From Pseudomonadota bacterium (GTDB lineage: Bacteria; Pseudomonadota; Gammaproteobacteria; Steroidobacterales; Steroidobacteraceae), in assembly GCA_021816775.1 (NCBI GenBank), contig JAKAXA010000001.1, positions 79,589 through 143,588 on the forward strand: a stretch of 64,000 bases of DNA. Reading direction: 5' to 3'. Below the pieces are notes generated by a model, which made no database searches, was not told the origin of the DNA, and was given only the letters and a program-made list of their open reading frames with translations. The translations under genes and the position numbers were made by a program. This document shows positions 28,497-37,596 of this stretch, in pieces (position 1 is the stretch's first letter; each line of letters starts with the position of its first letter).

Positions 28497-29693
28497 TCAG
28501 CGGCCGGGCGGGACTCCGGGGCCGCGCAACAGATGCGGCCCGAGATCGCGCACTGTGCGGCAACTCAGCTGACCGAGCACGCGGTCGAGTTCGACCGTGA
28601 GCATCTCCAGGGCGCGCCGCACGCCGGACTCGCCGGCCGCTGCGAGCCCATAGAGCGCCGCGCGTCCGACCAGCACCGCATCGGCGCCCAGGGCGAGCGC
28701 CTTGGCAATGTCGGTGCCGCGCCGAAAGCCGCTGTCGATCAGCACGGTGAGCCGGTCGCCGACCTCGGCGGCGATCTCGCCGAGCATCTCGATGGGGGCG
28801 ACACAGTAATCGAGCTGGCGGCCACCGTGGTTGGTGAGCACGACGCCATCGCAGCCGAGCTCGGCGGCGCGGCGCGCATCGGCCACGCTGAGCACGCCCT
28901 TGATGAAGAGCTTGTGCGGCCAATGCTCCCGCACCCACGCGATGTCCTCCCACGTGATGGAGGGGAGGAACATCTGCGGAATGATGGTGCTGCCGCCGAC
29001 CGCGCTCGCCGCGCCCGGCGGCAGGAAAGCCTCGATGTTGCGGAAGCGCGGGATACCCCGACGCAGAAGGACTTGTGTCAGCCAACGGGGATGGCGGAGT
29101 GTGTCGAGCGCCGCGCGCAGGCGAGGGTGCCCGGGCGTGCGGTAATTGCGTTTGTCCCATTCACGGCTGCCGAACACGTTGGCGTCGCTGGTGAACAGCA
29201 TCGCCTCGTAGCCGCTCGCCGCCGCGCGGTGCATGATGTCTTCGGCGATCGCGCGGTTGCGCATGACGTAGAGCTGCATCCACAGCCGTCCGCCGGCCTG
29301 CTTTGCCACGTCCTCAAGCAGCGTCGTCGAGACGGTGCTCAGCGTATAGGGAATACCGAAAGCGGCGGCGGCCCGCGCGAGGGCAATGTCGCCCTGCGGA
29401 TGCAGCATGCCGTTCAGCCCCGTCGGGGCGATCGCAAGCGGCGCGCCGCAAGGCGCGCCGAGCAGTTCCGTAGCGAGGCTGCGCCCCTCGGTGTTGACGA
29501 GCGTCGGCGGCACGAACCGCAGCGCCGCGAAGGCCTCGCGGTTGCCGCGCAGCGTCGCCTCGTCCTCGGCGCCGCCCTCGACGTACTCGAAGACGAAGCC
29601 CGGCACGCGGCGGCGCGCCGCTTCGCGAAGATCGGCGATGTTCAACGCCGCGCTGAGATCGCGCCCGGTATAGGGCCGGCGTTTCCAGGGCAT
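28497..29693 (-). CDS. FMN-dependent alpha-hydroxy-acid dehydrogenase (L-lactate dehydrogenase type)
   Basis: 398 residues. The family of glycolate oxidase, LldD and mandelate dehydrogenase is shown by DLREAARRRVPGFVFEYVEGGAEDE, PLAIAPTGLNGM, WMQLYV, the FMN-binding FIKGVL, the active-site NHGGRQLD and DSGFRRGTDIAKALALGADAVLVGR. The enzyme oxidises an L-2-hydroxy acid to the 2-oxo acid, passing electrons to quinone or oxygen. Last gene of the ten-gene leftward operon, 50 nt after the SDR. L-lactate made by the nearby L-rhamnose route is one candidate substrate. Confidence 0.9.
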   Translation of the reverse strand: MPWKRRPYTGRDLSAALNIADLREAARRRVPGFVFEYVEGGAEDEATLRGNREAFAALRFVPPTLVNTEGRSLATELLGAPCGAPLAIAPTGLNGMLHPQGDIALARAAAAFGIPYTLSTVSTTLLEDVAKQAGGRLWMQLYVMRNRAIAEDIMHRAAASGYEAMLFTSDANVFGSREWDKRNYRTPGHPRLRAALDTLRHPRWLTQVLLRRGIPRFRNIEAFLPPGAASAVGGSTIIPQMFLPSITWEDIAWVREHWPHKLFIKGVLSVADARRAAELGCDGVVLTNHGGRQLDYCVAPIEMLGEIAAEVGDRLTVLIDSGFRRGTDIAKALALGADAVLVGRAALYGLAAAGESGVRRALEMLTVELDRVLGQLSCRTVRDLGPHLLRGPGVPPGR

Positions 29694-29743
29694 GTGCGGA
29701 CGCTCCGGTGACGTTCAGTTCGGTGGTTGCGCGGCAGTCCCGC

Positions 29744-30484
29744 TCAGATGCTCCAGCCGCCATCGATGACGTGGATCTGACCGGTGGTATAGGTGGCCCC
29801 GGCGAGATACACCACCAGCTCTGCGATCTCCTCCGGGCGGCCGATCCGGCCGATCGGCTGGCGGGCGACGAAGGCGGTGCGCGTCTGCTCGTAGTTTCCC
29901 TGGGAGCGCAGCCGCTGCTCGAGCGAGGGTGTCTCCACGGTCCCGGGACAGATGGCGTTGCAGCGGATGCCGCGGCCGACGAAGTCGGCGGCCAGGGACT
30001 TGGTGAGTCCGATCACCGCGGCCTTGGTCGTTGCGTACACGCACCGCACCGGCACGCCTTTGACGCTGCTCGCCACCGAGGACATGTTGATGATGCACCC
30101 GTCCCCGCGCTCGAGCATGCCCGGCAGCACGGCGCGGATCGTGCGGAACATCGATTTGACGTTCAGGTCGTAGGCGAAATCGAGCTCCTCATCGGTGCTG
30201 TCGAGGAGGGTCCCGTGGTGCACGCAGCCGGCGCAGTTGAAGAGAATGTCGACTGCCCCGGCACGCGCGACCGTCGCGGCGACACTCCCGGCGTCGCGAA
30301 CGTCCATGCGGTAGACCTCGATGCCCTGCCCGGCAATGGGTGCGAGGCGGGCCTCGTCGATATCGGTGGCGAGCACGCGCGCGCCCGCGGCCGCGAGCGC
30401 CAGCGCGCTCGCGCGGCCGATACCCTGGGCGGCGGCGGTCACCAGCGCGCTCTTGCCTTTCAGACTGATCGCAGTGTGGGGCAT
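29744..30484 (-). CDS. SDR of the DHRS6 / 2-keto-3-deoxy-fuconate dehydrogenase group
   Basis: 246 residues from the ATG at 30484. Motifs: AAAQGIGRA (the cofactor loop with AQ, typical of this group), NCAG, catalytic Ser135 or Ser136, Tyr150 and Lys154, and an Arg147 three residues before Tyr. The run VRCVYATTKAAVIGLTKSLA and CPGTVETPSLEQR closely follows DHRS6 and bacterial 2-keto-3-deoxy-L-fuconate 4-dehydrogenases. Probable NAD-linked oxidation of a hydroxy or keto-deoxy sugar acid. Lies 22 nt after the Gfo/Idh gene in the same operon. Confidence 0.85.
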   Translation of the reverse strand: MPHTAISLKGKSALVTAAAQGIGRASALALAAAGARVLATDIDEARLAPIAGQGIEVYRMDVRDAGSVAATVARAGAVDILFNCAGCVHHGTLLDSTDEELDFAYDLNVKSMFRTIRAVLPGMLERGDGCIINMSSVASSVKGVPVRCVYATTKAAVIGLTKSLAADFVGRGIRCNAICPGTVETPSLEQRLRSQGNYEQTRTAFVARQPIGRIGRPEEIAELVVYLAGATYTTGQIHVIDGGWSI

Positions 30485-30506
30485 GTCTCTCCTCGAATCG
30501 GCGACC

Positions 30507-31577
30507 TCAGGATTGCGGAACCGGCGTCGCCGGAGCTTCGTTGGCTCGGTAGCAAGCCTCGACCAGCGCCATGGTACGCCAGGCGTCCTCGACCGATGTC
30601 CGCAGCGTCTCGTCCTCGCCGCTCGCAAAGCGCTGAACATTGGACATCGTGCCGATGAAGGCGTCCGGAAACCACGCGCCCTCGAGCGGCACCGCCTGCC
30701 AGGGGCCGCCGCGCGGGGCGAGCCACAGCTCGTCGGGCTCGCCACGCGGATAATCGAGCAGCAGGCCGAGCTTCACCAGCGCCGCGCCGCGCTCCCCTTC
30801 GATGCGCAGCGTCGCATCCTGGAACCGTCGGCCGAAATCGTGGTGATGATTGATCGAGAGCGTCACCCGGCGCTCCGGCCCGTAATCGAGGATCGCAGAG
30901 GTGCGCGTCTGCGCCAGCGGGCTGCCCGGATAGTGGTACGTGCGAGCCAGCACGCCGCGCGGCTCGCCGGCGATCGCTCGAATGGTGTCGAGGTAATGAA
31001 TGGAGTGCGAGACGATCTCGACGCGGCGGTTGGGGATCAGATGCGGGAACAGCTCCCAGGGCGTCACCAGGCTCAGGTGCACCTCGATGTCGATCAGCCG
31101 CCCGAGGAGCCCCCGTTCCTGGGCGGCCGCGACGGCTTCCATCATCGGGGCGAAGCGCAGCTGAAAGTTCACGGCGGCGGCGAGATGTCGCTCGCGGCAG
31201 ACCGCGCGGATGGCGCTGGCCTGCGCGAGATCGAGCCCGAGGGGCTTCTGGATGAGCACCGCCGAGCCGGGCCTCAGTGCCGCGAGAATGGCGCGATGCG
31301 CGACCGGCGGGGCGCCGATATCGAAGATGCAGCCTTCGGTCGCGGCCGCTTCCTCCACGGACCCGAAGACTTGCTCGATGCCCCAGCGGCTGGCCGTGGC
31401 GCGCGCCTTGTCGGCGTCGACGTCGTAGACGCCCGCCACCGCGAAGCCGGCCTTGCGGTAGGCCGGCAGGTGCGCGTCGTTGACGATGCCGCCGGTGCCG
31501 ATGATGACGATGGGGCGCGGTGCGCCCGGCAGGGGATGGCGCTGGCGCAGGCCCGAGGCGTTCCACTCGGTGCTCAT
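30507..31577 (-). CDS. Gfo/Idh/MocA-family oxidoreductase
   Basis: 356 residues. N-terminal NAD(P)-binding fold: IVIIGTGGIVNDAHLPAYRK (GxGxI variant), then VYDVDADKA. The usual EKP signature reads QKPLGLDLAQA, keeping the catalytic Lys and Pro but replacing Glu by Gln. C-terminal domain: NFQLRFAPMM and SHSIHYLDTIRA, where the HxxH-like pair supports a substrate site. Members oxidise or reduce sugars, sugar acids and inositols; D-apiose dehydrogenase belongs to this superfamily, which is notable given the RuBisCO-like pair nearby. Its start overlaps the preceding gene by 4 nt (ATGA). Confidence 0.88.
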   Translation of the reverse strand: MSTEWNASGLRQRHPLPGAPRPIVIIGTGGIVNDAHLPAYRKAGFAVAGVYDVDADKARATASRWGIEQVFGSVEEAAATEGCIFDIGAPPVAHRAILAALRPGSAVLIQKPLGLDLAQASAIRAVCRERHLAAAVNFQLRFAPMMEAVAAAQERGLLGRLIDIEVHLSLVTPWELFPHLIPNRRVEIVSHSIHYLDTIRAIAGEPRGVLARTYHYPGSPLAQTRTSAILDYGPERRVTLSINHHHDFGRRFQDATLRIEGERGAALVKLGLLLDYPRGEPDELWLAPRGGPWQAVPLEGAWFPDAFIGTMSNVQRFASGEDETLRTSVEDAWRTMALVEACYRANEAPATPVPQS

Positions 31578-32764
31578 GCGATGATCACCTCGAGACGCCG
31601 CTGCGCCTCAGCGAGCAGCGCGCGGCTCGACTCGTCCGTGTCGAGCGCGCGCGCGAGCAGCTCATCGATCACCCGCGAGACTTCCGCGAGTCGCGGATGC
31701 AGGGGCAGTTCCCGGGCGTGCCCGTGCAGTGCATCCAGCTTGTGATAGAAGGGGATCAGGCGGTTGACCTCCTCGTCCGACCAGGTGGAGCGACGCACGC
31801 CGATCGCGCCCTCGAGTGTGGTCACCTTGTCCATCGCGCCCGTTGCGACGTGCCGCAGGAAGTCCCAGGCGAGCGCCTTCTGAGTCGAGCCCGAGGCGAG
31901 CGCGATGACCCAGTAGACGTTCAGCGAGACGCTGCGCCCGCCTGGTCCCTGCGGCAGCGGCGCGACCTCCACGCGGCCCTTGACCCGGCTCTCGGCCCAG
32001 GTCTCGGCGAGCGCCGCGAAGCCGAACCAGTTGGCCATCAGCGCCACCTTGCCGGCGCAGAACAGCAGGCCCGCCTTGACGCTGTCGAGCGCGCGCGCCC
32101 CCGGCGCGATCGCCGCCCCGTCGCGCGCGAGCCGGCGCAGAAAATCAAGCGCCGCCTCGGCCTCGCCCGTGCACAGCTGCGGCCGAGCGCCCGGGCCGAA
32201 GGGCTCCCCGCCGCGCGACCAGACATGGATGCAGAAGTCGTAAAAGCCGTTGTGTCCGTCGGGATACAGCGCCAGGGTCGTGCCATACACATTCTGCGCG
32301 GGAGCATGCAGCCGCCGCGCGGCGGCATGGAACGCCTCCCAGGTGCGCGGCACCTCGAGACCGGCCGCCTGCAGCAGGTCCTTGCGGTAGATCAGGCACT
32401 CCGGGCCATCGTGGTAGGGCAGCCCCCAGAACCCGCCGGCGAAATCCTGCAGTGTCACGAGCGAGCGGCTCCAGGCTGCAGGAAAGTCGGCGATCGGCGC
32501 GCGCGCCAGATGCGGGCGCAGATTCTCGATCAGGCCGGCCGATTGCGCCTCGGCGAGCCAGTCGGTCGAGAGAAACGCCAGATCGATCGAGCCGTCGCCG
32601 AGGCCGCCCGCAGCGAACAGCCGCGCATGCAGGTCGTTCAGCTCGAGGGCCTCGATCTTAAGGCCGACCGCCTCGCCGCGCGCGCGCGCGAAATCCGCGA
32701 ACTGCCGGCGGATGGCGCTCTCAAACGGGTCAAACCTGCGGACCGCTATGCGGACTGGGCGCAC
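31574..32764 (-). CDS. family-1 solute-binding-protein-like protein without signal peptide
   Basis: 396 residues, starting at a GTG inside the end of the IclR gene (35-nt overlap). The fold is that of sugar-binding family 1 (MalE-like) proteins: an alternating start RIAVRRFDPFESAIRRQFADF, DLAFLSTDWLAEAQSAGL, GLPYHDGPECLIYRKDLL, a TWEAFHAAARRL hinge, and KALAWDFLRHVATG. The polypeptide starts directly with the first beta strand, with no signal peptide or lipobox, and no family-1 permease or ATPase lies in the window. It is therefore probably cytoplasmic: a ligand sensor, or an enzyme derived from the binding-protein fold. A second such protein starts the facing operon. Confidence 0.82.
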   Translation of the reverse strand: MRPVRIAVRRFDPFESAIRRQFADFARARGEAVGLKIEALELNDLHARLFAAGGLGDGSIDLAFLSTDWLAEAQSAGLIENLRPHLARAPIADFPAAWSRSLVTLQDFAGGFWGLPYHDGPECLIYRKDLLQAAGLEVPRTWEAFHAAARRLHAPAQNVYGTTLALYPDGHNGFYDFCIHVWSRGGEPFGPGARPQLCTGEAEAALDFLRRLARDGAAIAPGARALDSVKAGLLFCAGKVALMANWFGFAALAETWAESRVKGRVEVAPLPQGPGGRSVSLNVYWVIALASGSTQKALAWDFLRHVATGAMDKVTTLEGAIGVRRSTWSDEEVNRLIPFYHKLDALHGHARELPLHPRLAEVSRVIDELLARALDTDESSRALLAEAQRRLEVIIA

Positions 32765-33569
32765 CGCGCACCTCCTCTTCGGGCTTCAGCCCGGCGTGCA
32801 CCGCGATCACGTCGGCGCAGGCCTTCAGCGCCGGAAGCATGCTCTCCAGACTCGGCCCGCTCTTTTCCTTCAGTGTGGCGATGGTCAGGGCCGCCTTGAT
32901 GGAAGAGCCGGGCGAGCCGACCGGCACGCCCAGATCAAGCCCGCCGACGAACCGCTCGCCCTCGGAGCGCTCGTAGCCGCGCGCGCGGATCGCCGCGAGG
33001 CGCTTCATGAACTGCGCGCGGGCGGCGGGCTTCTCGCGACGCCATTCGAGCTCGTGCGTGAGCAGCTCCTCGCAGTCCTCGGCATCCATGTTCGCGAGCA
33101 GCACGCGCCCCGAAGTGGTGTGCATGGGCGAGTGCTGCGAGCCGACTTCGACCGACAGGCGAAAGGGCCTCGGGCTCTCTTCCTGGGCCAGCACCAGCAC
33201 TCGCTCGCGGTGCAGCACGGACAGGTGGCACGACTCGCGCAGGTCCTCGGCGAGCCCGCGCATCAGCGGCTGTGCGGCCTTCAGGAGCACCTCGTAGGGT
33301 GAGTGAGTCCGCGAGAGCTCGAAAAGCTTGAGCGTCAGCGAATACGCGCCCGTGTTGGGTTCGCGCCTGAGGTAACCGCGGCTCTCCAGGCAGGCGAGCA
33401 TGCGAAAGATCTCCCCGGCCTGGCGGCTCAGGGCGCGGGCGAGCTGCGCCTGGGTGAGCGGCACGGCCTGGTCGGACAGGTATTCCAGGACATCGAGGCC
33501 CTTCTCCAGCGCCGGCACGGAGTACTTGGTGCGACGCTCCTCGAGACTGAGCAGCTTATCGTTCGTCAT
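32730..33569 (-). CDS. IclR-family transcriptional regulator
   Basis: 279 residues from an ATG with GGAGG 5 nt upstream. Winged helix (about 15-80): YSVPALEKGLDVLEYLSD, LTQAQLARALSRQAGEIFRML and LESRGYLRR. The effector domain (about 95-265) has SCHLSVLHRERVLVLAQ, HTTSGRVLLANM, and a C-terminal GGLDLGVPVGSPGSS that is slightly altered from the common AAPI/VP form. Lies in the middle of the ten-gene operon, so it is made with its likely targets. The inverted repeat at 38844-38860 between the two operons is a plausible binding site. Confidence 0.92.
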   Translation of the reverse strand: MTNDKLLSLEERRTKYSVPALEKGLDVLEYLSDQAVPLTQAQLARALSRQAGEIFRMLACLESRGYLRREPNTGAYSLTLKLFELSRTHSPYEVLLKAAQPLMRGLAEDLRESCHLSVLHRERVLVLAQEESPRPFRLSVEVGSQHSPMHTTSGRVLLANMDAEDCEELLTHELEWRREKPAARAQFMKRLAAIRARGYERSEGERFVGGLDLGVPVGSPGSSIKAALTIATLKEKSGPSLESMLPALKACADVIAVHAGLKPEEEVRGAPSPHSGPQV

Positions 33570-33584
33570 GCAACCTCCTTCAGC

Positions 33585-34616
33585 TCAGAGGACGGCTGGC
33601 TGGGATTGTGCCTGATGCGCATCCGGCGCGCCCGGCGGCGGGCCCGCGCTGTGGCGCGGCCTGCGCCGGCGCCCCCCCACCGTGTAGATGGCGGCGGCTG
33701 CGATCAGCACGCTGCCTTCGATCAGGCCCTGATAGTTCGCGCCGAGGTTCAGCACATTGAAGCCATTGGTCAGGGTGTACAGCACCAGCGCGCCGGCGAC
33801 GGTCTTGAGCACGCTGCCGGCGCCGCCGAAGAGCGATGTGCCGCCGAGGATCGCCGCCGCGATCACCGTCAGCTCCTCGCCCTGCAGAGCTGTCGGATTC
33901 ATGGCACCGAACCGCGAGGCGTACAGGACGCCGGCGAAACCTGCCGCCAGGGCCGAGAGCACGAACGCGCCGAGCTTGTAGCCACGCACGTTGATGCCCG
34001 CGAGCCGCGCCGCCTCGGGGCTTCCGCCCGCGGCATAGAGGCGCCGCCCCGCAGTGGTGAAGCGCAGCAGCAGCCAGGCGAGCAGCGTGAAGCCCGCCAT
34101 ATAGAAAATCGGCAGGGGCAGACCCGCGGCGCGCCCGCTCTCGAAGTTCGTCATGGCTTCGAGCGCGGCGGGCGTGCGGACCATCAGCGAGCGGCCGTCG
34201 GTGAGCACCAGCACCAGGCCACGGATCGCGGTGAGCGTGCCCAGCGTCACGATGAAGGCGTTGATGCCGACGAGCTCGACCATCACCCCGTTGAGCACTC
34301 CCACCGCGCCGGCGGTGGCGAGCGAGACGCCCATCGCGGCCCAGAAGCCGACGTGATCGATCACCAGGATGTTGACGGCCGCTGCGAGCGCGGCGACCGA
34401 GGCCACCGAGAGATCGAAGTTGCCCGTGATCAGCACCACGGTCATGGCCACACCCATGATGGCGACCGGCGCGGTCTGATAGAGGATGTTGATGAGGTTG
34501 ACGGGGCTGAGATAGCTCGGCCGGCCGAGCGCAGCGGTGATCACGGTCAGCGCGGCCACCAGCAGCGCCAGCGCGTAGTAGACGCCCGCTTCGCGCAGGC
34601 CCAGCATGCGTCGCAT
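33585..34616 (-). CDS. ribose-type ABC transporter permease
   Basis: 343 residues from the ATG at 34616, which has GGGGGA at a good distance; a GTG at 34637 overlapping the ATPase stop is the alternative. Multiple hydrophobic helices and the RbsC-family signatures GNFDLSVASVAALAA, the NAFIVTLGTLTAIRGLVL run and GGSPEAARLAGINVRGYKL, which includes the ATPase-contact EAA-like loop. Inner-membrane channel of a CUT2 sugar importer. Encoded between the ATPase and the IclR gene. Confidence 0.93.
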   Translation of the reverse strand: MRRMLGLREAGVYYALALLVAALTVITAALGRPSYLSPVNLINILYQTAPVAIMGVAMTVVLITGNFDLSVASVAALAAAVNILVIDHVGFWAAMGVSLATAGAVGVLNGVMVELVGINAFIVTLGTLTAIRGLVLVLTDGRSLMVRTPAALEAMTNFESGRAAGLPLPIFYMAGFTLLAWLLLRFTTAGRRLYAAGGSPEAARLAGINVRGYKLGAFVLSALAAGFAGVLYASRFGAMNPTALQGEELTVIAAAILGGTSLFGGAGSVLKTVAGALVLYTLTNGFNVLNLGANYQGLIEGSVLIAAAAIYTVGGRRRRPRHSAGPPPGAPDAHQAQSQPAVL

Positions 34617-34633
34617 TGATCCCCCCGAACCCC

Positions 34634-36154
34634 TCACTGTAATGTTTCCGGCCGGCGCAGCCCGGCAGCGGCGCCGGCGGCGAGCCGGATCAGCTCTGCC
34701 TCGTCGGTCTGCGCGGCGAGGCGTTCCGCCACGATCGCGCCCTCGCGCATGACGAGGATGCGGTCGGCTTCCTCGAGCAGCACTTTCAACTCGGAGTCGA
34801 CCAGGATGACCGCCACCCCGGAGGCGGCGAGCGCCCGGACCTGATCGAGGATTTCCGCCTTGGCGCCGACGTCGATCCCCGCGGTAGGCTCATCGAGCAG
34901 CAGCAGCCGCGTCGGTCCGCACAGCCAGCGGGCGATGCTCACCTTCTGGGCGTTGCCGCCGGAGAGCTCCCCGACCGGGGCATCGAGGGCGCGCGCCTTG
35001 ATCAGCAGGCGCCTGACGGCTCCGGCGGCGGCCTCGCGCTCGAGCTGCCCCTGCGGGAACACGCCCCAGCGCGAAAAGCGCGCCAGATGCGCGAGCGTTA
35101 TGTTCTGCCACAGCGGCAGGCCGGGCACCAGCGCCTGCGCGGCGCGGTCCTCGGGCACCAAGGCGATCCCGGCGCGCACCGAGGCGCCCGGGGAGCGCGG
35201 CACGGTCCGCCCGAGCAGGCGCACCGCGCCGCGCGCGGCGCGGTCGGCGCCGAAGATCGCATGGAGCAGCTCGCTGCGCCCCGAGCCGAGGAACCCGGCG
35301 ATCCCGAGCACCTCGCCGGCACGCACGCGCAAGGTGCACGGCGCCAGATGGCCGCGCGAGCGCAGTCCGTCGATCTCGGCAACGACCTCGGCGCCGGCAC
35401 GCGCCGCCGCCCTGGCAGTCCGATGAATCGGGCGCCCGGCGATCGCGGCGGCGAGCGCGGCTTCATCGACTGCGGCGGTCTCGGCGCTGATCACTGCGGC
35501 GCCGTCGCGCAACACGGTCAGCGCGTCGGTCAGAGCCAACGCTTCGTCGAGAAAGTGGGTCACGAACAGCACCGCGCGGCCCTCGGCGGCGAGTCGACGG
35601 ATCGCGCGATGCACGAGCTGCCGCTCGGGGGCGGCGAGCGAGGCTGTCGGTTCGTCCATGACGATGAGCTGCGCATCGGCCGCGAGCGCCTGCAGAATGC
35701 CGACCATCTGCCGCTCGCCGATCGCGAGCGCCGCGACCGGCGCCTCGGCGGGCAGGTGATAACCGATCGAGTCCATCAGCCGCGACAGCCGCCAGCGCTC
35801 CTCGCGGCCGCGCCGCCAGTATCCGCGCTGCCCGAGGAATACGTTCTCCCGCACCGACAGCGCCCCGACCAGAGGAATCTGCTGGTGCAGCGTGGCGATG
35901 CCGGCCGCGCGGGCACGTGCCGGATGCGGCCACAGCACTGCCGCGCCACGCCAGCGGATGGTGCCGGTGGTGGCCGGCGTGGCCCCGCAGAGGATGCGGA
36001 TGAGGGTCGACTTGCCCGCGCCGTTGGCGCCGAGCAGGCCGTGCACGGTCCCGGGCCCGACCGACAGATCTACCCCGCGCAGCGCGGCGGTGCCGTTGGG
36101 ATAGATCTTCCCCAGGCGTTCGAGCGATAGCAGCGGTTGGGGGGTGCTCGACAT
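34634..36154 (-). CDS. ribose-type ABC transporter ATPase, two nucleotide-binding domains
   Basis: 506 residues, typical of CUT2 ATPases (RbsA/MglA/XylG). First half: Walker A LLGANGAGKSTL, a degenerate signature LAIGERQM, Walker B QLIVMDEPTASL. Second half: the usual altered Walker A (GFLGSGRSELLHAIFGA), a good signature LSGGNAQKVSIARWL and Walker B LLLLDEPTAGIDVG. Such asymmetry is normal for the family. It energises uptake of a monosaccharide with the adjacent permease and binding protein. Starts 7 nt after the binding protein stop. Confidence 0.95.
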   Translation of the reverse strand: MSSTPQPLLSLERLGKIYPNGTAALRGVDLSVGPGTVHGLLGANGAGKSTLIRILCGATPATTGTIRWRGAAVLWPHPARARAAGIATLHQQIPLVGALSVRENVFLGQRGYWRRGREERWRLSRLMDSIGYHLPAEAPVAALAIGERQMVGILQALAADAQLIVMDEPTASLAAPERQLVHRAIRRLAAEGRAVLFVTHFLDEALALTDALTVLRDGAAVISAETAAVDEAALAAAIAGRPIHRTARAAARAGAEVVAEIDGLRSRGHLAPCTLRVRAGEVLGIAGFLGSGRSELLHAIFGADRAARGAVRLLGRTVPRSPGASVRAGIALVPEDRAAQALVPGLPLWQNITLAHLARFSRWGVFPQGQLEREAAAGAVRRLLIKARALDAPVGELSGGNAQKVSIARWLCGPTRLLLLDEPTAGIDVGAKAEILDQVRALAASGVAVILVDSELKVLLEEADRILVMREGAIVAERLAAQTDEAELIRLAAGAAAGLRRPETLQ

Positions 36155-36161
36155 GAACGGT

Positions 36162-37139
36162 TCACCACTGCGCGCGGCAGTCGCGTACGTTCGCCCGGGT
36201 GATACCGGGCGTTCGGTACGTGATGAACGCCGCGTGCAGGGGTTTCTTGCCCGTTACCTCGCCATAGAGCGCATCGAAAGCGAGCGCGCCGAGCTCGAGC
36301 GGCTTGTAGCACACCGTGCCGTCGATGCGTCCGGCCTCGAGCGAGAGGATGGCCAGGCGCGAACCGCCGATGCCGACCAGTTTCGCGTGCGAACCGGCGG
36401 AGCGCACCGCGCGGGCGCAGCCGACCGCCATGTCGTCGGCCTCGTTGAAGAACAGATCGACGTTGGGATGCGCCTCGAGAATATTCTGACAGGCCACGTC
36501 CGCGTCCTCCGTGCGCCAGTCGCCGGGCTGGGTCGCGACGATCCGGTAGCGAACGTGCGCCGCGCGCAGTCCCTGCTTGAATCCGTCCTCGCGCTGCAGA
36601 ACTTCGGGAAAACCGGGCGCGCCCTGGATGACGGCGATGTGCGCGATGCGGCCCGGCGGCAGCAGCCGGGCCGCCAGCCGGCCGGCCTCGCGGCCGGCGG
36701 CCGTCTCGTCCTGAGTAACCAGGGCGACGAGCTTCGGATAGACCTCGCGCAGCGGCCGCCGGCGCGGATTGCCGACCTGCGAGCCGACCGCCACGACGGG
36801 GATGCCGGCACGCGCCGCGTGGTTCACCCAGCTCTCGGCGATGACCGAATCGAGCGGCATGAGCACAATGCCGTTGACCCGCTCGGCGATCAGGTCCTGC
36901 AGATCGTTTGCCTGTTTCTGCACGCGGTTCTGGGCATCGAGGACGATGGCCTGGACGCCCGCGCGGGCGGCCGCCCGCTGGAAGCCCTTGGCGATGGCCG
37001 CGGCGAACGGATAGCTCAGCCCGGCGCTCGAGAGGCCGAAGCGCAGCGGTGCAGCGGCCGCTGCGCGCGCGAGCAACGCCCCGCACAGGGTCGCCGCAAC
37101 TGCCGTGGCGCGCCGGGTTCTCACCAGCTCGGCCCGCAC
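36162..37139 (-). CDS. ribose-type periplasmic sugar-binding protein
   Basis: 325 residues from a GTG, with a clear Sec signal peptide (1-about 30, ending ARAAAAA). The mature protein follows the RbsB/PF13407 fold: SYPFAAAIAKGFQRAAAR, NDLQDLIAERVNGIVLMPLDS, GIPVVAVGSQV, the ADDMAVG turn and GIGGSRLAILSLEAGRIDGTV. Ligand unknown. D-apiose-binding ABC components described elsewhere belong to this binding-protein family, which fits, but does not prove, an apiose reading of the locus. It follows the MaoC gene by 4 nt. Confidence 0.92.
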   Translation of the reverse strand: MRAELVRTRRATAVAATLCGALLARAAAAAPLRFGLSSAGLSYPFAAAIAKGFQRAAARAGVQAIVLDAQNRVQKQANDLQDLIAERVNGIVLMPLDSVIAESWVNHAARAGIPVVAVGSQVGNPRRRPLREVYPKLVALVTQDETAAGREAGRLAARLLPPGRIAHIAVIQGAPGFPEVLQREDGFKQGLRAAHVRYRIVATQPGDWRTEDADVACQNILEAHPNVDLFFNEADDMAVGCARAVRSAGSHAKLVGIGGSRLAILSLEAGRIDGTVCYKPLELGALAFDALYGEVTGKKPLHAAFITYRTPGITRANVRDCRAQW

Positions 37140-37143
37140 GGTG

Positions 37144-37596
37144 TCATGCCAGTGCCTCGCGCCGCTCGACCAGATACAGGTGGTCGCAGGCGAGGACGGT
37201 CTGACCGTCCTGGTTGGCGATTTCGACCTGCTCCACGATGATGCCGTGGGTTTTGTGCTTGGGATGGTCGCGCCGGCCGCTGATGCGCGCGGTCACCGTG
37301 AGAGTATCGCCGATGAACACCGGGCGGATGAAGCGCACGCGATCATACCCATACGACATCGCTCTCGGGTTGATGGTGTTGGCGGTCATCCCGATGCCGA
37401 TGCTCAGCACCAGCGTGCCATGGGCGATGCGCCGCTTGAAGGGCTGCTGCGCGCACCACTGCGCGTCCATGTGGTGCGGGAAGAAATCCCCGGTCTGGCC
37501 CGCGTGGATCACGATGTCCGCCTCGGTGAGCGTGCGGCCGAACGTGCGCCGCTCGGCGCCGATCTCATAATCCTCGAAGTACTGCTCGACGCTCAT
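37144..37596 (-). CDS. MaoC-like hotdog-fold dehydratase
   Basis: 150 residues from the ATG at 37596, overlapping the CoA-transferase stop by 4 nt (ATGA). Hotdog-fold enoyl-CoA hydratase 2 features: [23 protein letters not shown], the active-site DFFPHHMD region (Asp-x-x-x-x-His as in MaoC/PhaJ) and [10 protein letters not shown]. Members hydrate or dehydrate (R)-3-hydroxyacyl-CoA or related thioesters. The pairing with a family III CoA-transferase suggests a small acyl-CoA module at the head of a sugar uptake operon. Confidence 0.9.
   Translation of the reverse strand: MSVEQYFEDYEIGAERRTFGRTLTEADIVIHAGQTGDFFPHHMDAQWCAQQPFKRRIAHGTLVLSIGIGMTANTINPRAMSYGYDRVRFIRPVFIGDTLTVTARISGRRDHPKHKTHGIIVEQVEIANQDGQTVLACDHLYLVERREALA

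Noticed and set aside
29744-30484. FabG-type 3-oxoacyl-ACP reductase
   Set aside because: The cofactor loop AAAQGIG and the VRCVYATTK region match the DHRS6 group, and no fatty-acid genes are near.
33585-34637. GTG 34637 as the permease start
   Set aside because: It would add seven residues without a ribosome-binding site, whereas the ATG at 34616 has GGGGGA at good spacing.
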